This document shows positions 52,881-60,956 of a stretch of DNA of 64,000 nt, piece by piece (position 1 is the stretch's first letter; every line of letters starts with the position of its first letter). The stretch lies in assembly GCA_947624965.1 (NCBI GenBank), contig CANQMN010000001.1, positions 62,001 through 126,000 of the forward strand, written 5' to 3'. A model generated the notes under the pieces. The model had not been told where the DNA came from. It worked only from the letters and a program-made list of their open reading frames with translations, and ran no database searches. The translations under genes and the position numbers were made by a program. Origin of the DNA: an uncultured Clostridia bacterium (GTDB lineage: Bacteria > Bacillota > Clostridia > Christensenellales > Borkfalkiaceae).

Positions 52881-55800
52881 CAATCGAGGCTCCCGTACTT
52901 GCTTTCGTACTCTTCCTTGGTGAGCAAAACGGTGCGCGCCTTCGCTTTTCCGTCGAAGGGCGAGATGTAGCCCATCACTTCCATCCACTCCACGATCTTC
53001 CCCGCGTGGTTATAGCCGACGCCGCACTTGCGCTGGATGAGGGAGATGGACGCCTGTCCGAGTTTGACGACGATCGCGAGCGCGCGGAGATATTCCCCTT
53101 CGACGATCTCCCCGTCGCCGGGCGCATTCGCTTCGCCCCCTTCCGAACTGTTCTGGTTGTTGATGAAGTCGGCGACCGACTCGTCGAAGTACGCTTCGTT
53201 GTTCGTCTTGATCTCCTGCACGATCTTCTGGACCTCGCCCGAGCTCAAAAACGCGCCCTGCACGCGGCAATAGTTGGACATGCCCTCCGTCTTGTACAGC
53301 ATGTCGCCGTTGCCGAGCAGTTTTTCCGCGCCCGAGTAGCCGAGAATGGTGCGGGAATCCACCTCTTGGATCACGCGGAACGCCATACGGGTGGGAAGGT
53401 TTCCCTTGATGACGCCCGTGATGACGTCCACGGAGGGACGCTGGGTCGCGAGCACCAAATGGATGCCCGCGGCGCGCGCCTTCTGCGCGATTTTGAGGAT
53501 GCGGTCCTCGATGTCCTTTTTGGCGGCGAGCATGAGGTCGGCGAGCTCGTCCACCACGACGATGATGCGGGGAAGTTTTTCCTCGTCCTCCCCGAGATTT
53601 TTGTTGTATTCGTCGATCTTGCGGACGACGTAGCCGTTCTTCGCCATCTCCCCGAAGAGCTGGTATCTGCGCTCCATCTCCTTGATCACCCAGTTGAGCG
53701 CGGTCACCGCCTTCTGCGCGTCCGCGATGATCTCGTTGATCATGAGGTGCGGCAGTCCGTCGAAGATCGCAAACTCCACCTTCTTGGGGTCGATGAGGAT
53801 GAGCCGCAGTTCCTCGGGGGAATATTTGCAGATGAGCGAGATGAGCATCGCGTTGAGGCAGACCGATTTGCCCGAGCCCGTCGAACCCGCGACGAGCAAG
53901 TGCTTCATCTCCACGATGTCCCCGCAGACGTTCCGCCCGTCTACGTCCTTGCCGATGCCGAACATCAATGTATCCGGCTTGCTGTTCACGTATTCGTCCG
54001 CTTCGAGAACGGAGCGCAGACCGACCGTCGCGCGCACGGAGTTGGGAACTTCGATGGAGACCGCCCCCGCCTCCGAGTTGGAATAGACGTTCACGCCGTC
54101 CCGCGCGTGCAGGCGCATCGCGATCTCCGCGTCGTGCTTGATGACGGCGCGCACGGAGACGTTGCCGGGGATATCGATATCGTAGCGGGTGAACGCGGAC
54201 CCGATGGTAACTTTCACGACCTCCGCGATCACGTCGAAGCCGCGGAGCGTGTCCACGATGATGGAAGAATTGCGGTCTATCTCCTCCTGCGAGACGGACG
54301 GCGCGTCGTCATAACTGCGGAAGCATTCGGGCGAGGGGCGGCGATACGCCTTGTACACGTGCTTTTTGGGCGCGGGCGCGGGGGCGGGGGCGGGCTTTTC
54401 CTCGGGGACGGGCTCGGACGCGGCGCGGCTGCGGAACGTGCGTTCCCCGAGTTCGCGCGCCCGTTCGGGAACGGGCGGTTCGGGCTCCGCTTCGTCGTCG
54501 AAGAGATTTGCCGCCGAGTCGCGCATGCCCGCGTCGAACATGCGGTCCGCGCGTCTCCCCTCGTCCTCCCCGTCCGCCGCCTGCGGCTCCTCTCTGCGGA
54601 AGAGATCGGGCTCGGTGCGCGAGGGCTCCTCCCTGCGGAAGAGATCGGGTTCGGTGCGCGAAGGTTCCTCCCTGCGGAAGAGATCGGGTTCGGTGCGCGA
54701 GGGCTCCTCCCTGCGGAAGAGATCGGGCTCGGTGCGCGAGGGCTCCTCCGAGGTTCTTGCGAAGAGACTGCGGAAATCCGCTTCGCGGCGCGCGCTCTCC
54801 TCGCGGGATACGTTCGGCGTCGGCGCAGGCGCGGGCGCGGGCATAGGTTCCTGCCTCTGCGGCGCGCTCTCCTCCGCCTGACGGCGCACGGGAAGGTCGT
54901 TTTCATAGAAGTTGCGCGGCTGTTGCGCGGGTGCGGGTTCGGGCGCGCGATAGGAAGGCGTGCCGTCGTGCGGATCGCCGAGATCGTCCGCCGCGGGTGC
55001 GGGTTCGGGCGCGCGGTAGGAAGGCATGCCCGAGCGCGGGTAGTTGAGATCGTCCGCTTCGGGCGCGGAAAAGCTGTCCGCGGCGCGCTCGTCCGTGACC
55101 TTGCGCGGCATGGCGGGGCGGTCGCTCTCCGCCTCCCGCGCGTATTTTTCGGAATAATCGGGCTCGCGGGCGGGCGCGGGCGCATCGTAGGTGCGCTCCC
55201 CCTGTCCGCCGTACGCGGGCTTCGGCGGTTCGGAGACGCTGCTCTTGCGGCGGCGCGCATTGAAATAGCTGTCGCTGTCGTAGATGAGATTGTTCCGATA
55301 GCTCGCGGCGGGATCGTTATTGAACAGGATGGATCTGCTGTTCTCGTACTCCTCCTGTACGGAGGGCGAGGGTACGGGCGAGGGTACGGGCGCGGAGCGG
55401 GACGTCTCGGCGCGGGCGCGGGGCACGGATGCGCGCGCAGGCTCGCCCAAATCGTCGAACGCGACGGGGACGGGATAGGGACGCTTCTCGCGTGCGGGCG
55501 CTTCCTCCGCGGGCGCGGGCTTGTTCCCGCCGCGGCGGTACAGCGCGATGCGCTTTCCGAGCGGCGTCGCGAGCACGATGAAGAAGATCGAAAGAAGGAG
55601 CACGAGCGAGAAGAGAACATACGCGCCCGCCTCCGAGAGGAGCGCGCGGACGGGATAGACGACGAGCCCGAGAATGGCGCCGCCGCCCGTGCCGTATCTC
55701 ACGCCCTCGCTCGCGGCGTACCAACAGCCCGAGAGATACCCGCCGTACCCCTCGTATCCCTCCGTTTGGAAGAACTGCCCGCTCGTCGCCGTATGTACGA

Positions 55801-56110
55801 TGAGAAAGACGGCGAGCACGAGAAACCCGACGCGGAGCAACCACTTCGCGGGAACGAGCCGTTTCCCGAAGGTGAGCACAAACCCGCAATACACGACGAG
55901 GAGGAGCAGCGGATAGGCGAGAAAGCCCACGAGCCCCACAAAGAAGGAGGCGATCGCAAGCCCGATGTCCCGCAGGACGTATTGCTCCGTGACCGTGATG
56001 AAAAAGAGCACCGCGCCGAAGAGCAGGAGGGTCATGCCCACCGTCTCCTTCGTCATCACGGAAACAGAACTCTTTTTTTCTTTTTTCTCTCCGCGACCCA
56101 ATCCGTTCAA
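52880..56110 (-). CDS. ftsK: DNA translocase FtsK/SpoIIIE
   Basis: 1076 residues. Four to five N-terminal transmembrane helices (20-185); a very long disordered Glu/Pro/Ala/Arg-rich linker (about 190-600), including four tandem 13-residue repeats; then the alpha/beta motor with Walker A AGSTGSGKS (about 738-746) and Walker B IIVVVDELADLM, and a C-terminal gamma winged helix (about 1010-1076) that should read KOPS/SRS sequences. Typical FtsK/SpoIIIE proteins are 750-900, so the linker is expanded. The start is TTG at 56110 with GGAGG upstream; an internal ATG at 56056 is an alternative. Whether it acts in division, sporulation or both cannot be told. Confidence 0.94.
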   Translation of the reverse strand: MNGLGRGEKKEKKSSVSVMTKETVGMTLLLFGAVLFFITVTEQYVLRDIGLAIASFFVGLVGFLAYPLLLLVVYCGFVLTFGKRLVPAKWLLRVGFLVLAVFLIVHTATSGQFFQTEGYEGYGGYLSGCWYAASEGVRYGTGGGAILGLVVYPVRALLSEAGAYVLFSLVLLLSIFFIVLATPLGKRIALYRRGGNKPAPAEEAPAREKRPYPVPVAFDDLGEPARASVPRARAETSRSAPVPSPVPSPSVQEEYENSRSILFNNDPAASYRNNLIYDSDSYFNARRRKSSVSEPPKPAYGGQGERTYDAPAPAREPDYSEKYAREAESDRPAMPRKVTDERAADSFSAPEADDLNYPRSGMPSYRAPEPAPAADDLGDPHDGTPSYRAPEPAPAQQPRNFYENDLPVRRQAEESAPQRQEPMPAPAPAPTPNVSREESARREADFRSLFARTSEEPSRTEPDLFRREEPSRTEPDLFRREEPSRTEPDLFRREEPSRTEPDLFRREEPQAADGEDEGRRADRMFDAGMRDSAANLFDDEAEPEPPVPERARELGERTFRSRAASEPVPEEKPAPAPAPAPKKHVYKAYRRPSPECFRSYDDAPSVSQEEIDRNSSIIVDTLRGFDVIAEVVKVTIGSAFTRYDIDIPGNVSVRAVIKHDAEIAMRLHARDGVNVYSNSEAGAVSIEVPNSVRATVGLRSVLEADEYVNSKPDTLMFGIGKDVDGRNVCGDIVEMKHLLVAGSTGSGKSVCLNAMLISLICKYSPEELRLILIDPKKVEFAIFDGLPHLMINEIIADAQKAVTALNWVIKEMERRYQLFGEMAKNGYVVRKIDEYNKNLGEDEEKLPRIIVVVDELADLMLAAKKDIEDRILKIAQKARAAGIHLVLATQRPSVDVITGVIKGNLPTRMAFRVIQEVDSRTILGYSGAEKLLGNGDMLYKTEGMSNYCRVQGAFLSSGEVQKIVQEIKTNNEAYFDESVADFINNQNSSEGGEANAPGDGEIVEGEYLRALAIVVKLGQASISLIQRKCGVGYNHAGKIVEWMEVMGYISPFDGKAKARTVLLTKEEYESKYGSLD
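54587..54746 (-). repeat. Four 39-bp tandem repeats in ftsK
   Basis: Encodes EEPSRTEPDLFRR four times with only silent differences (for example gggctc versus ggttc spellings). Repeats lie within the disordered linker between membrane domain and motor. Confidence 0.95.
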
Positions 56111-56128
56111 AATATATTCCTCCGTAAC

Positions 56129-56147
56129 GCTTCCGCTTTGCGGAAGC
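56129..56147 (-). promoter_or_regulatory. Hairpin in the ftsK leader
   Basis: Perfect GCTTCCGC/GCGGAAGC stem with a 3-nt loop, 9 nt before GGAGG on the minus strand. No T run, so not a terminator; could affect ribosome access. Confidence 0.5.
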
Positions 56148-56167
56148 CCGATAATTTTTCACTTTAC

Positions 56168-56196
56168 AGTATAACATTTCCGAGCGGATTTTTCAA
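56168..56196 (-). promoter_or_regulatory. Sigma-A promoter of the ftsK-to-recA operon
   Basis: Minus-strand TTGAAA (56191-56196), 17-nt spacer, TATACT (56168-56173). Confidence 0.72.
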
Positions 56197-56261
56197 CGAA
56201 ATTCGAGAAGGTTTTGCGGAAATTTTTTGTATCTCCGCCCGATGGCGAAAAAAGCGCGGCA

Positions 56262-56296
56262 AAAGGAAAACCCCGACCCGTTTCCGAGCCGAGGTT
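56262..56296 (-). terminator. Rho-independent terminator of spo0A
   Basis: 12-bp stem (with G-T pairs) between 56285-56296 and 56269-56280, GAAA tetraloop on the minus strand, followed by TTCCTTTT; 25 nt past the spo0A stop. Confidence 0.8.
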
Positions 56297-56321
56297 CCCC
56301 TTTCTACGCTTACCCATCCGG

Positions 56322-57080
56322 TTAAACCATACTTTCCAAAATCAGCTTGTCGGCGACGAGCGCGATGAATTCGCTGTTCGTGGGCTTTTCCGTGCCGATA
56401 TAGACGCGCGCGCCGAAAATCGCGTTGACGGCGTCGATCCGTCCCCTGTTCCATGCGACCTCGATCGCATGGCGGATGGCGCGCTCCACCTTGCTGGCGG
56501 AGGTCTCGAACCGCTGTCCGATGATGGGATAGAGCCCCTTCGTTACGTTGTTGATGATATGCGGGTCCTCCACCGCCATCTTTATCCCCTCGCGCAGATA
56601 GCTGTACCCCTTGATGTGCGGCGGGATGCCGATGGAGATGAAGATATTGGAGATCCGCTCGTCCAGCGAACCCGCCCGCTTGCGCTCCACCGCTTCCCGC
56701 GCGGGGAGCGGGCTCTCCTCGCCCGCGATCTCGGCGACGCGGTCCGCGACGACCTCCGCCGCGACGGGCTTCATGAGATAATACTTCGCGCCGAGCGAAA
56801 TGGCGCGGTTGATGATCTTGTCGTCCGCAAAATTGCCCATCACGACGAAATCCGCCTTTCTTCCCTCGCGGCGCGCCGTCTCCATCACGGTAAACCCGTC
56901 CAAATTTTTCAAGAACAAACTCAATACAACGATGGCGGGGCTATGCTGTTCGATGAGTTTCACGCCCTCCGCGCCGTCGTCCGTAATGCCGCAGATCGTA
57001 TATCCTTCCTGTGTGGAAAAATGGGAGGCAAGTTCGCGCGCAAACGCTTCGTTGCTCTCCAAAATAATAACCTGCTTCAT
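56322..57080 (-). CDS. spo0A: Spo0A with a degenerate, probably non-phosphorylatable receiver domain
   Basis: 252-residue Spo0A. The C-terminal effector domain (about 135-252) is highly conserved: GIPPHIKGYSYLREGI, then SASKVERAIRHAIEVAWNRG (recognition helix) and KPTNSEFIALVADKL. The receiver keeps its fold but not its chemistry. The acidic pair is Glu8-Ser9 (ILESN instead of xADDN), the phosphoacceptor is Ser54 (VVLSLFLKNLDG, where B. subtilis has Asp56), and the switch Thr is Gly82 (VVMGNF). Only Lys104 (LMKP) remains. The ribosome binding site is weak. It has its own promoter and terminator, and a TGTCGAA 0A-box-like sequence upstream at 57202-57208. Identity is very secure; mode of activation is not. 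Confidence 0.95.
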   Translation of the reverse strand: MKQVIILESNEAFARELASHFSTQEGYTICGITDDGAEGVKLIEQHSPAIVVLSLFLKNLDGFTVMETARREGRKADFVVMGNFADDKIINRAISLGAKYYLMKPVAAEVVADRVAEIAGEESPLPAREAVERKRAGSLDERISNIFISIGIPPHIKGYSYLREGIKMAVEDPHIINNVTKGLYPIIGQRFETSASKVERAIRHAIEVAWNRGRIDAVNAIFGARVYIGTEKPTNSEFIALVADKLILESMV

Positions 57081-57112
57081 ACAAAATATCCCGTCCTTTT
57101 TGCTGTAATGTC

Positions 57113-57141
57113 ATTATAAAACATAAAATTGTAAATGTAAA
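57113..57141 (-). promoter_or_regulatory. Sigma-A promoter of spo0A
   Basis: Minus-strand TTTACA (57136-57141), 17-nt spacer, TATAAT (57113-57118). A second TTTACA overlaps just downstream (57130-57135). The region 57110-57200 is strikingly AT-rich, with several TTTTACAAA-like repeats. Confidence 0.8.
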
Positions 57142-57201
57142 GAGATTTTTGTAAAAAAATCATTGATTATTTTACAAATATAATTGAATTTTGTAAAAAA
57201 T

Positions 57202-57208
57202 TGTCGAA
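57202..57208 (+). promoter_or_regulatory. Putative 0A box upstream of spo0A
   Basis: TTGTCGAAT contains TGTCGAA, the classical Spo0A recognition core. It lies about 60 bp upstream of the spo0A -35 box. A 7-mer occurs by chance, and another copy lies inside a coding sequence at 57306, so this is suggestive only. Confidence 0.45.
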
Positions 57209-57261
57209 TGGATAGGATTCTCTCACATGGGGCGAAAACGCGTGAAAAACGCGCGCCGCCC

Positions 57262-58839
57262 CTATGCGTTTACGAGCTCTGCGTACTCGTCGAACGTAAC
57301 ATTTTTGTCGAACGTCTTGCCGCCGTCCAGCACGATGATGCGGTTGCAGACGGTATTCATCAGTTCTTGGTCGTGCGAGGTGAGGAGCATGCACCCCTTA
57401 AAGGAGGAGAGCCCGTTGTTGAGGGAAGTGATGCTCTCCAAATCGAGGTGGTTGGTGGGCTCGTCGAGGATGAGGAAGTTCCCCCCTTCGAGCATCATTT
57501 TCGCGAGCATGCAGCGCACCTTCTCGCCCCCCGAGAGGACCTTCGCCTCTTTGAGCGCCTCTTCCCCCGAAAAGAGCATGCGCCCCAGCCAGCCGCGGAG
57601 GTACTCCTCGTAATGGTCCTTGGAGAACTGCGACAGCCACTGCACGAGCGTGAGCGAACACCCGTCGAAAAATTCGCCGTTGTCCAGCGGAAAATAGGAC
57701 GCCTGAATGGTCTTGCCCCACTTGACGCTGCCCGCGTCGCACTGTTCTTTGCCCATGAGCACGTCGTACAGCATGGTAACGGACGTAGACTTGTCCGAGA
57801 GGATGCCGATCTTGTCCCCCTTCTGGACGGTGAAGGAGATGTTCTCGAAATACCCCTTTTTGGTGAGATTTTCCACGGAGAGGATGTCGTTTCCGATCTC
57901 CCGCTCGAATTTGAAATCGATGAAGGGATATTTGCGCAGGGAAGGCTTGAAGTCGGAGATGGTGAGTTTTTCGAGCTCCTTTTTGCGCGAGGTCGCCTGG
58001 CGGGACTTCGAGGCGTTCGCCGCGAAGCGCGCAATGAAGTCTTTAAGCTCGGCGGCGCGCTGTTCCGCCTTCTTGTTGGCGTCGCGCTGTTGGCGGGCGA
58101 GGAGCTGGGACGTCTGATACCAGAAGTCGTAGTTGCCGAGATAGAGATCGATCTTGCCGAAATCCACGTCGCAGATGTGCGTGCAGACCTTGTTGAGGAA
58201 GTGGCGGTTGTGCGAGACGATGATGATGGTGTTCTCGAAGTCCAAGAGATAGTTTTCGAGCCAGCGCGCCGTTTTGAGGTCGAGATTGTTGGTGGGCTCG
58301 TCGAGAAGAAGCACGTCGGGGTTGCCGAAGAGCGCCTGCGCGAGGAGCACCTTCACCTTCTTCTTCGCGTCGAGTTCGCCCATGCGCAAGGCGTGATACT
58401 CCTCGGGGATATCGAGCTCGTTCAGAAGGGTCTGCGCCTCGCTCTCCGCCTCCCAGCCGCCCAGCTCGGCGAACTCGCTTTCGAGCGCGGCGGCGCGCTC
58501 GCCGTCCTCCTCCGTGAAATCGGTGTGCGCGTAGAGGGCTTCCTTCTCGTCCATGATCTCCACGAGCCGCCTGTGCCCGAGCATGACCGTGCGCAGGACC
58601 GTCTCGAAGTCGTATTTATTTTGGTTCTGCGCCAAAACGGACATGCGCTCGTTCCTGTCGAGGATGACTTCCCCCTTGTTTGGCTCGATCTCCCCCGAAA
58701 GGACTTTGAGGAAGGTGGACTTCCCCGCGCCGTTCGCGCCGATGATGCCGTAGCAGTTCCCCTTGGTGAATTTTAAGTTGACGTTCTCGAAGAGCTTTTT
58801 GCTCCCGTATTGCAAACTGACTCCGTTGACCTGTAACAT
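57262..58839 (-). CDS. ABC-F family ATPase (YbiT-like) with one degenerate ATP site
   Basis: 525 residues, two ABC domains without membrane part; ribosome-associated translation factor or antibiotic-target protector family. NBD1: Walker A GANGAGKST (34-42), altered signature MGELDAKKKVK (about 153-163), Walker B VLLLDEPTNNLD. Interdomain linker about 235-305. NBD2: the Walker A position reads GILSDKSTS (345-353) without the GK[ST] motif, while signature LSGGEK (435-440) and LILDEPTNHLD are intact. So the NBD1 Walker A/NBD2 signature site is complete and the other is lost. GAGGACA upstream of the ATG. Confidence 0.92.
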   Translation of the reverse strand: MLQVNGVSLQYGSKKLFENVNLKFTKGNCYGIIGANGAGKSTFLKVLSGEIEPNKGEVILDRNERMSVLAQNQNKYDFETVLRTVMLGHRRLVEIMDEKEALYAHTDFTEEDGERAAALESEFAELGGWEAESEAQTLLNELDIPEEYHALRMGELDAKKKVKVLLAQALFGNPDVLLLDEPTNNLDLKTARWLENYLLDFENTIIIVSHNRHFLNKVCTHICDVDFGKIDLYLGNYDFWYQTSQLLARQQRDANKKAEQRAAELKDFIARFAANASKSRQATSRKKELEKLTISDFKPSLRKYPFIDFKFEREIGNDILSVENLTKKGYFENISFTVQKGDKIGILSDKSTSVTMLYDVLMGKEQCDAGSVKWGKTIQASYFPLDNGEFFDGCSLTLVQWLSQFSKDHYEEYLRGWLGRMLFSGEEALKEAKVLSGGEKVRCMLAKMMLEGGNFLILDEPTNHLDLESITSLNNGLSSFKGCMLLTSHDQELMNTVCNRIIVLDGGKTFDKNVTFDEYAELVNA

Positions 58840-58868
58840 AATGTCCTCGCTTTCTCTCTTTCACGGGG

Positions 58869-58898
58869 ATTATACCATATTACGGGGGCGTTGGGCAA
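58869..58898 (-). promoter_or_regulatory. Promoter of the ABC-F gene
   Basis: Minus-strand TTGCCC (58893-58898), 18-nt spacer, TATAAT (58869-58874) with extended TGG, 29 nt before the start. Confidence 0.72.
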
Positions 58899-58925
58899 GC
58901 GTTTTGGACAAAGTGCCGCGAAATC

Positions 58926-59657
58926 TCAATCGCCGTATTCTTCGCTCTTTCCGCCGAGGAGCGTTATGAGCTCCCCGAAGCCGAACGGATAGGCGTTGTC
59001 CCCCGCAAAGACGAGCGGCTTCCCCTCTGTAAATTCGAGACGAAGTTCCCACTGCTCCCCGTCGAGGACTTTCCTATACTCCACCCCGTCGAAGGCGAGA
59101 CGGTACGGGCGGTAATGCCTTTTCCATTCGCCGAGGAAGACTTTTTCCCGCAGAGCGTCGAGAAATTCTTCACGGGAAAGGACGGGATCTTCGCCGTACC
59201 GCTCTTCGCAACGCCGCCCGTACTCCTCTTCCGTGAGCTCCGTCTCGTCGCCGAAAGGATCGTACGGCTTTTCAAAGCGGTACACCCTTCCCTCATGAAA
59301 TTCGGCGCGCAGAACTTCCTTTCCCTTGAAAAAGGCGCTCCTTTCGAGCCCGATCTCCGTGAGTTCTTCGAGGCGGCGATAAATTTCCTCCGCGCGCTCC
59401 TCCGTCTTGGTCGCGGGGTACTTTCCCCCTCCCTCTTCGAGCGCACGGCGCGCCATGGCAAGATACTTGCGCGTACAGGCGAGTTGTACATCGGGCGAGG
59501 GCTTTATCATGAACTCGTCAAGTTCATCACGGTTGTCTGCTTCGAGAATGCGCTTCAAGTGCACGATCTCCCTGCGATAGGCGCGGATCTCCCGCAAAAT
59601 CTTCTCCGCAGGCTGCCCTTTGAGCTCTTCATAGACCCATTCGGGTGCGATCATCAT
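58926..59657 (-). CDS. Conserved-looking hypothetical protein
   Basis: 243 residues, no family recognised. An N-terminal helical region (AEKILREIRAYRREIVHLKR, about 17-36) is followed by more charged helices (60-100), then a beta-rich half from about 108 (FFKGKEVLRAEFHEG, GEWKRHYRPYRLAFDG, EQWELRLEFTEG) ending in GDNAYPFGFGELITLLG. No signal peptide or membrane segment. GGAG lies at good distance from the ATG at 59657. It has a TATAAT (59681-59686) but no -35; an ATGACA/TGTCAT palindrome covers that position, so a regulator may control it. Confidence 0.7.
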   Translation of the reverse strand: MMIAPEWVYEELKGQPAEKILREIRAYRREIVHLKRILEADNRDELDEFMIKPSPDVQLACTRKYLAMARRALEEGGGKYPATKTEERAEEIYRRLEELTEIGLERSAFFKGKEVLRAEFHEGRVYRFEKPYDPFGDETELTEEEYGRRCEERYGEDPVLSREEFLDALREKVFLGEWKRHYRPYRLAFDGVEYRKVLDGEQWELRLEFTEGKPLVFAGDNAYPFGFGELITLLGGKSEEYGD

Positions 59658-59697
59658 GGTCTTTTCTCCTTTTTCTTTTTATTATAACACAAAATAT

Positions 59698-59714
59698 ATG
59701 ACATATATTGTCAT
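59698..59714. promoter_or_regulatory. Operator-like palindrome between divergent genes
   Basis: ATGACA-TATAT-TGTCAT, perfect 6-bp arms with a 5-bp spacer. Occupies the place of the -35 box of the minus-strand gene and lies 15 bp upstream of the -35 of the Fe-ADH promoter. Confidence 0.55.
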
Positions 59715-59728
59715 GTAAAGAAAAAATC

Positions 59729-59756
59729 TTGACAAATATTTTCGGCGCGATATAAT
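59729..59756 (+). promoter_or_regulatory. Promoter of Fe-ADH giving a leaderless transcript
   Basis: TTGACA (59729-59734), 16-nt spacer, TATAAT (59751-59756). Only six bases, AGACGC, separate the -10 from the ATG at 59763, so transcription should start at the start codon. Confidence 0.85.
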
Positions 59757-59762
59757 AGACGC

Positions 59763-60956
59763 ATGAACGTTTTTTATAAAATTTTTTGCCGCGAGATCCA
59801 TCTCGGGCTCAAACTCGTCTCGCCCTTTCTCCCCTACCGCGCGCCGCGCCAAACATACTACGGAGAGCTTCCCGCCCTTCTTCAAAAGGCGGGGGCTTCG
59901 CGCGTGCTTCTCGTTACGGGGAAGAGCGTCCGCGCGCACGGACTGTGCGAACCCCTTCTTGCCGCGCTCGAAGCGGCGGGGATCTCTACGGAAATTTTCG
60001 ACGACGTGCCCGCCAATCCTACCCTCTCGTGCGTGGAGGCGGCTGTTTCCCTCTACCGCGAAAAGGGATGCGACTGCGTGGCGGCGGTGGGCGGCGGCTC
60101 CCCCATGGACTGCGCCAAGGGCGTCTGCGCGCGCGTCGCTTCCCCCAAAAAATCGCTCATTAAAATGAAAGGCGCGCTCAAAGTGAAGGGAAAAGTCCCC
60201 CTTCTTTTCGCCGTTCCCACGACGGCGGGCTCGGGAAGCGAAGCGACCGCCGCCGCCGTCTTTACCGACGAAAACAGGCACGAGAAATTCGCCGTGTTCT
60301 CCTTCAAGCTCGTGCCGAAATACATCGTTCTCGACCCCGCGCTCACCGTCTCCCTGCCCCCTGCGGCGACCGCCGATACGGGCATGGACGCCCTCACCCA
60401 CGCGGTGGAGGCATACATCGGCTTGTGCACGACGGCGGATTCGCGGGACTACGCGGAAACCGCGGCGTCTCGCGTGTTCGATCACCTTCCCGCGGCATAC
60501 GCAAACGGGCGCGACAGGGAAGCCCGCGCGCACATGCAATGCGCGGCGGAAGGCGCGGGCGAGGCGTTCACCATTTCCTATGTTGGGTACGTGCACGCGC
60601 TCGCGCATGCGCTCGGGGGCGCTTACGGGCTGCCCCACGGAAGGCTGTGCGCCGTATTGCTTGTGCCCGTCCTGCGCGCCTACGGGAAAAATGCGCAGAA
60701 AAAACTCGCGCGGCTCGCCAAGGAATGCGACTTCTGCGAAAAAGACACGCCCAAAAAGGAGGCGGCGGAGCTGTTCATCCAAAAGACGGAGGAACTCTGC
60801 CGCACGCTCGGCATTCCCGAGAAGATACAAATTGAGGAAAAGGATATCCCCGCGCTCGCACGGCGCGCCGCGAAGGAGGCGAACCCCCTCTATCCCGTGC
60901 CGAAGATCTTGGACGAAAAGGCGCTCGCACACATCCTGCGTGCAATAAAGCTGTAA
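59763..60956 (+). CDS. Iron-containing alcohol dehydrogenase family protein
   Basis: 397-residue group III dehydrogenase. NAD(P) site GGGSPMDCAKG; PTTAGSGSEATAAAVF; metal ligands Asp in TADTGMDALTHAVEAY with the His there, then HALAHALGGAYGLPHG (two His). Substrate may be butanol/1,3-propanediol-type aldehydes, but a basic, hydrophobic N-terminal extension (VFYKIFCREIHLGLKLVSPF) is unusual. No Shine-Dalgarno; probably leaderless. No other fermentation genes adjoin. Confidence 0.92.
   Translation: MNVFYKIFCREIHLGLKLVSPFLPYRAPRQTYYGELPALLQKAGASRVLLVTGKSVRAHGLCEPLLAALEAAGISTEIFDDVPANPTLSCVEAAVSLYREKGCDCVAAVGGGSPMDCAKGVCARVASPKKSLIKMKGALKVKGKVPLLFAVPTTAGSGSEATAAAVFTDENRHEKFAVFSFKLVPKYIVLDPALTVSLPPAATADTGMDALTHAVEAYIGLCTTADSRDYAETAASRVFDHLPAAYANGRDREARAHMQCAAEGAGEAFTISYVGYVHALAHALGGAYGLPHGRLCAVLLVPVLRAYGKNAQKKLARLAKECDFCEKDTPKKEAAELFIQKTEELCRTLGIPEKIQIEEKDIPALARRAAKEANPLYPVPKILDEKALAHILRAIKL

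Noticed and set aside
53006-56368. Long open frame on the plus strand opposite ftsK
   Set aside because: Antisense shadow of a GC-rich gene; composition is artificial-looking and the opposite frame is clearly FtsK.
57225-57261. Terminator after the ABC-F gene
   Set aside because: A GGGGCG/CGCCCC stem is present but interrupted and not followed by a T run.
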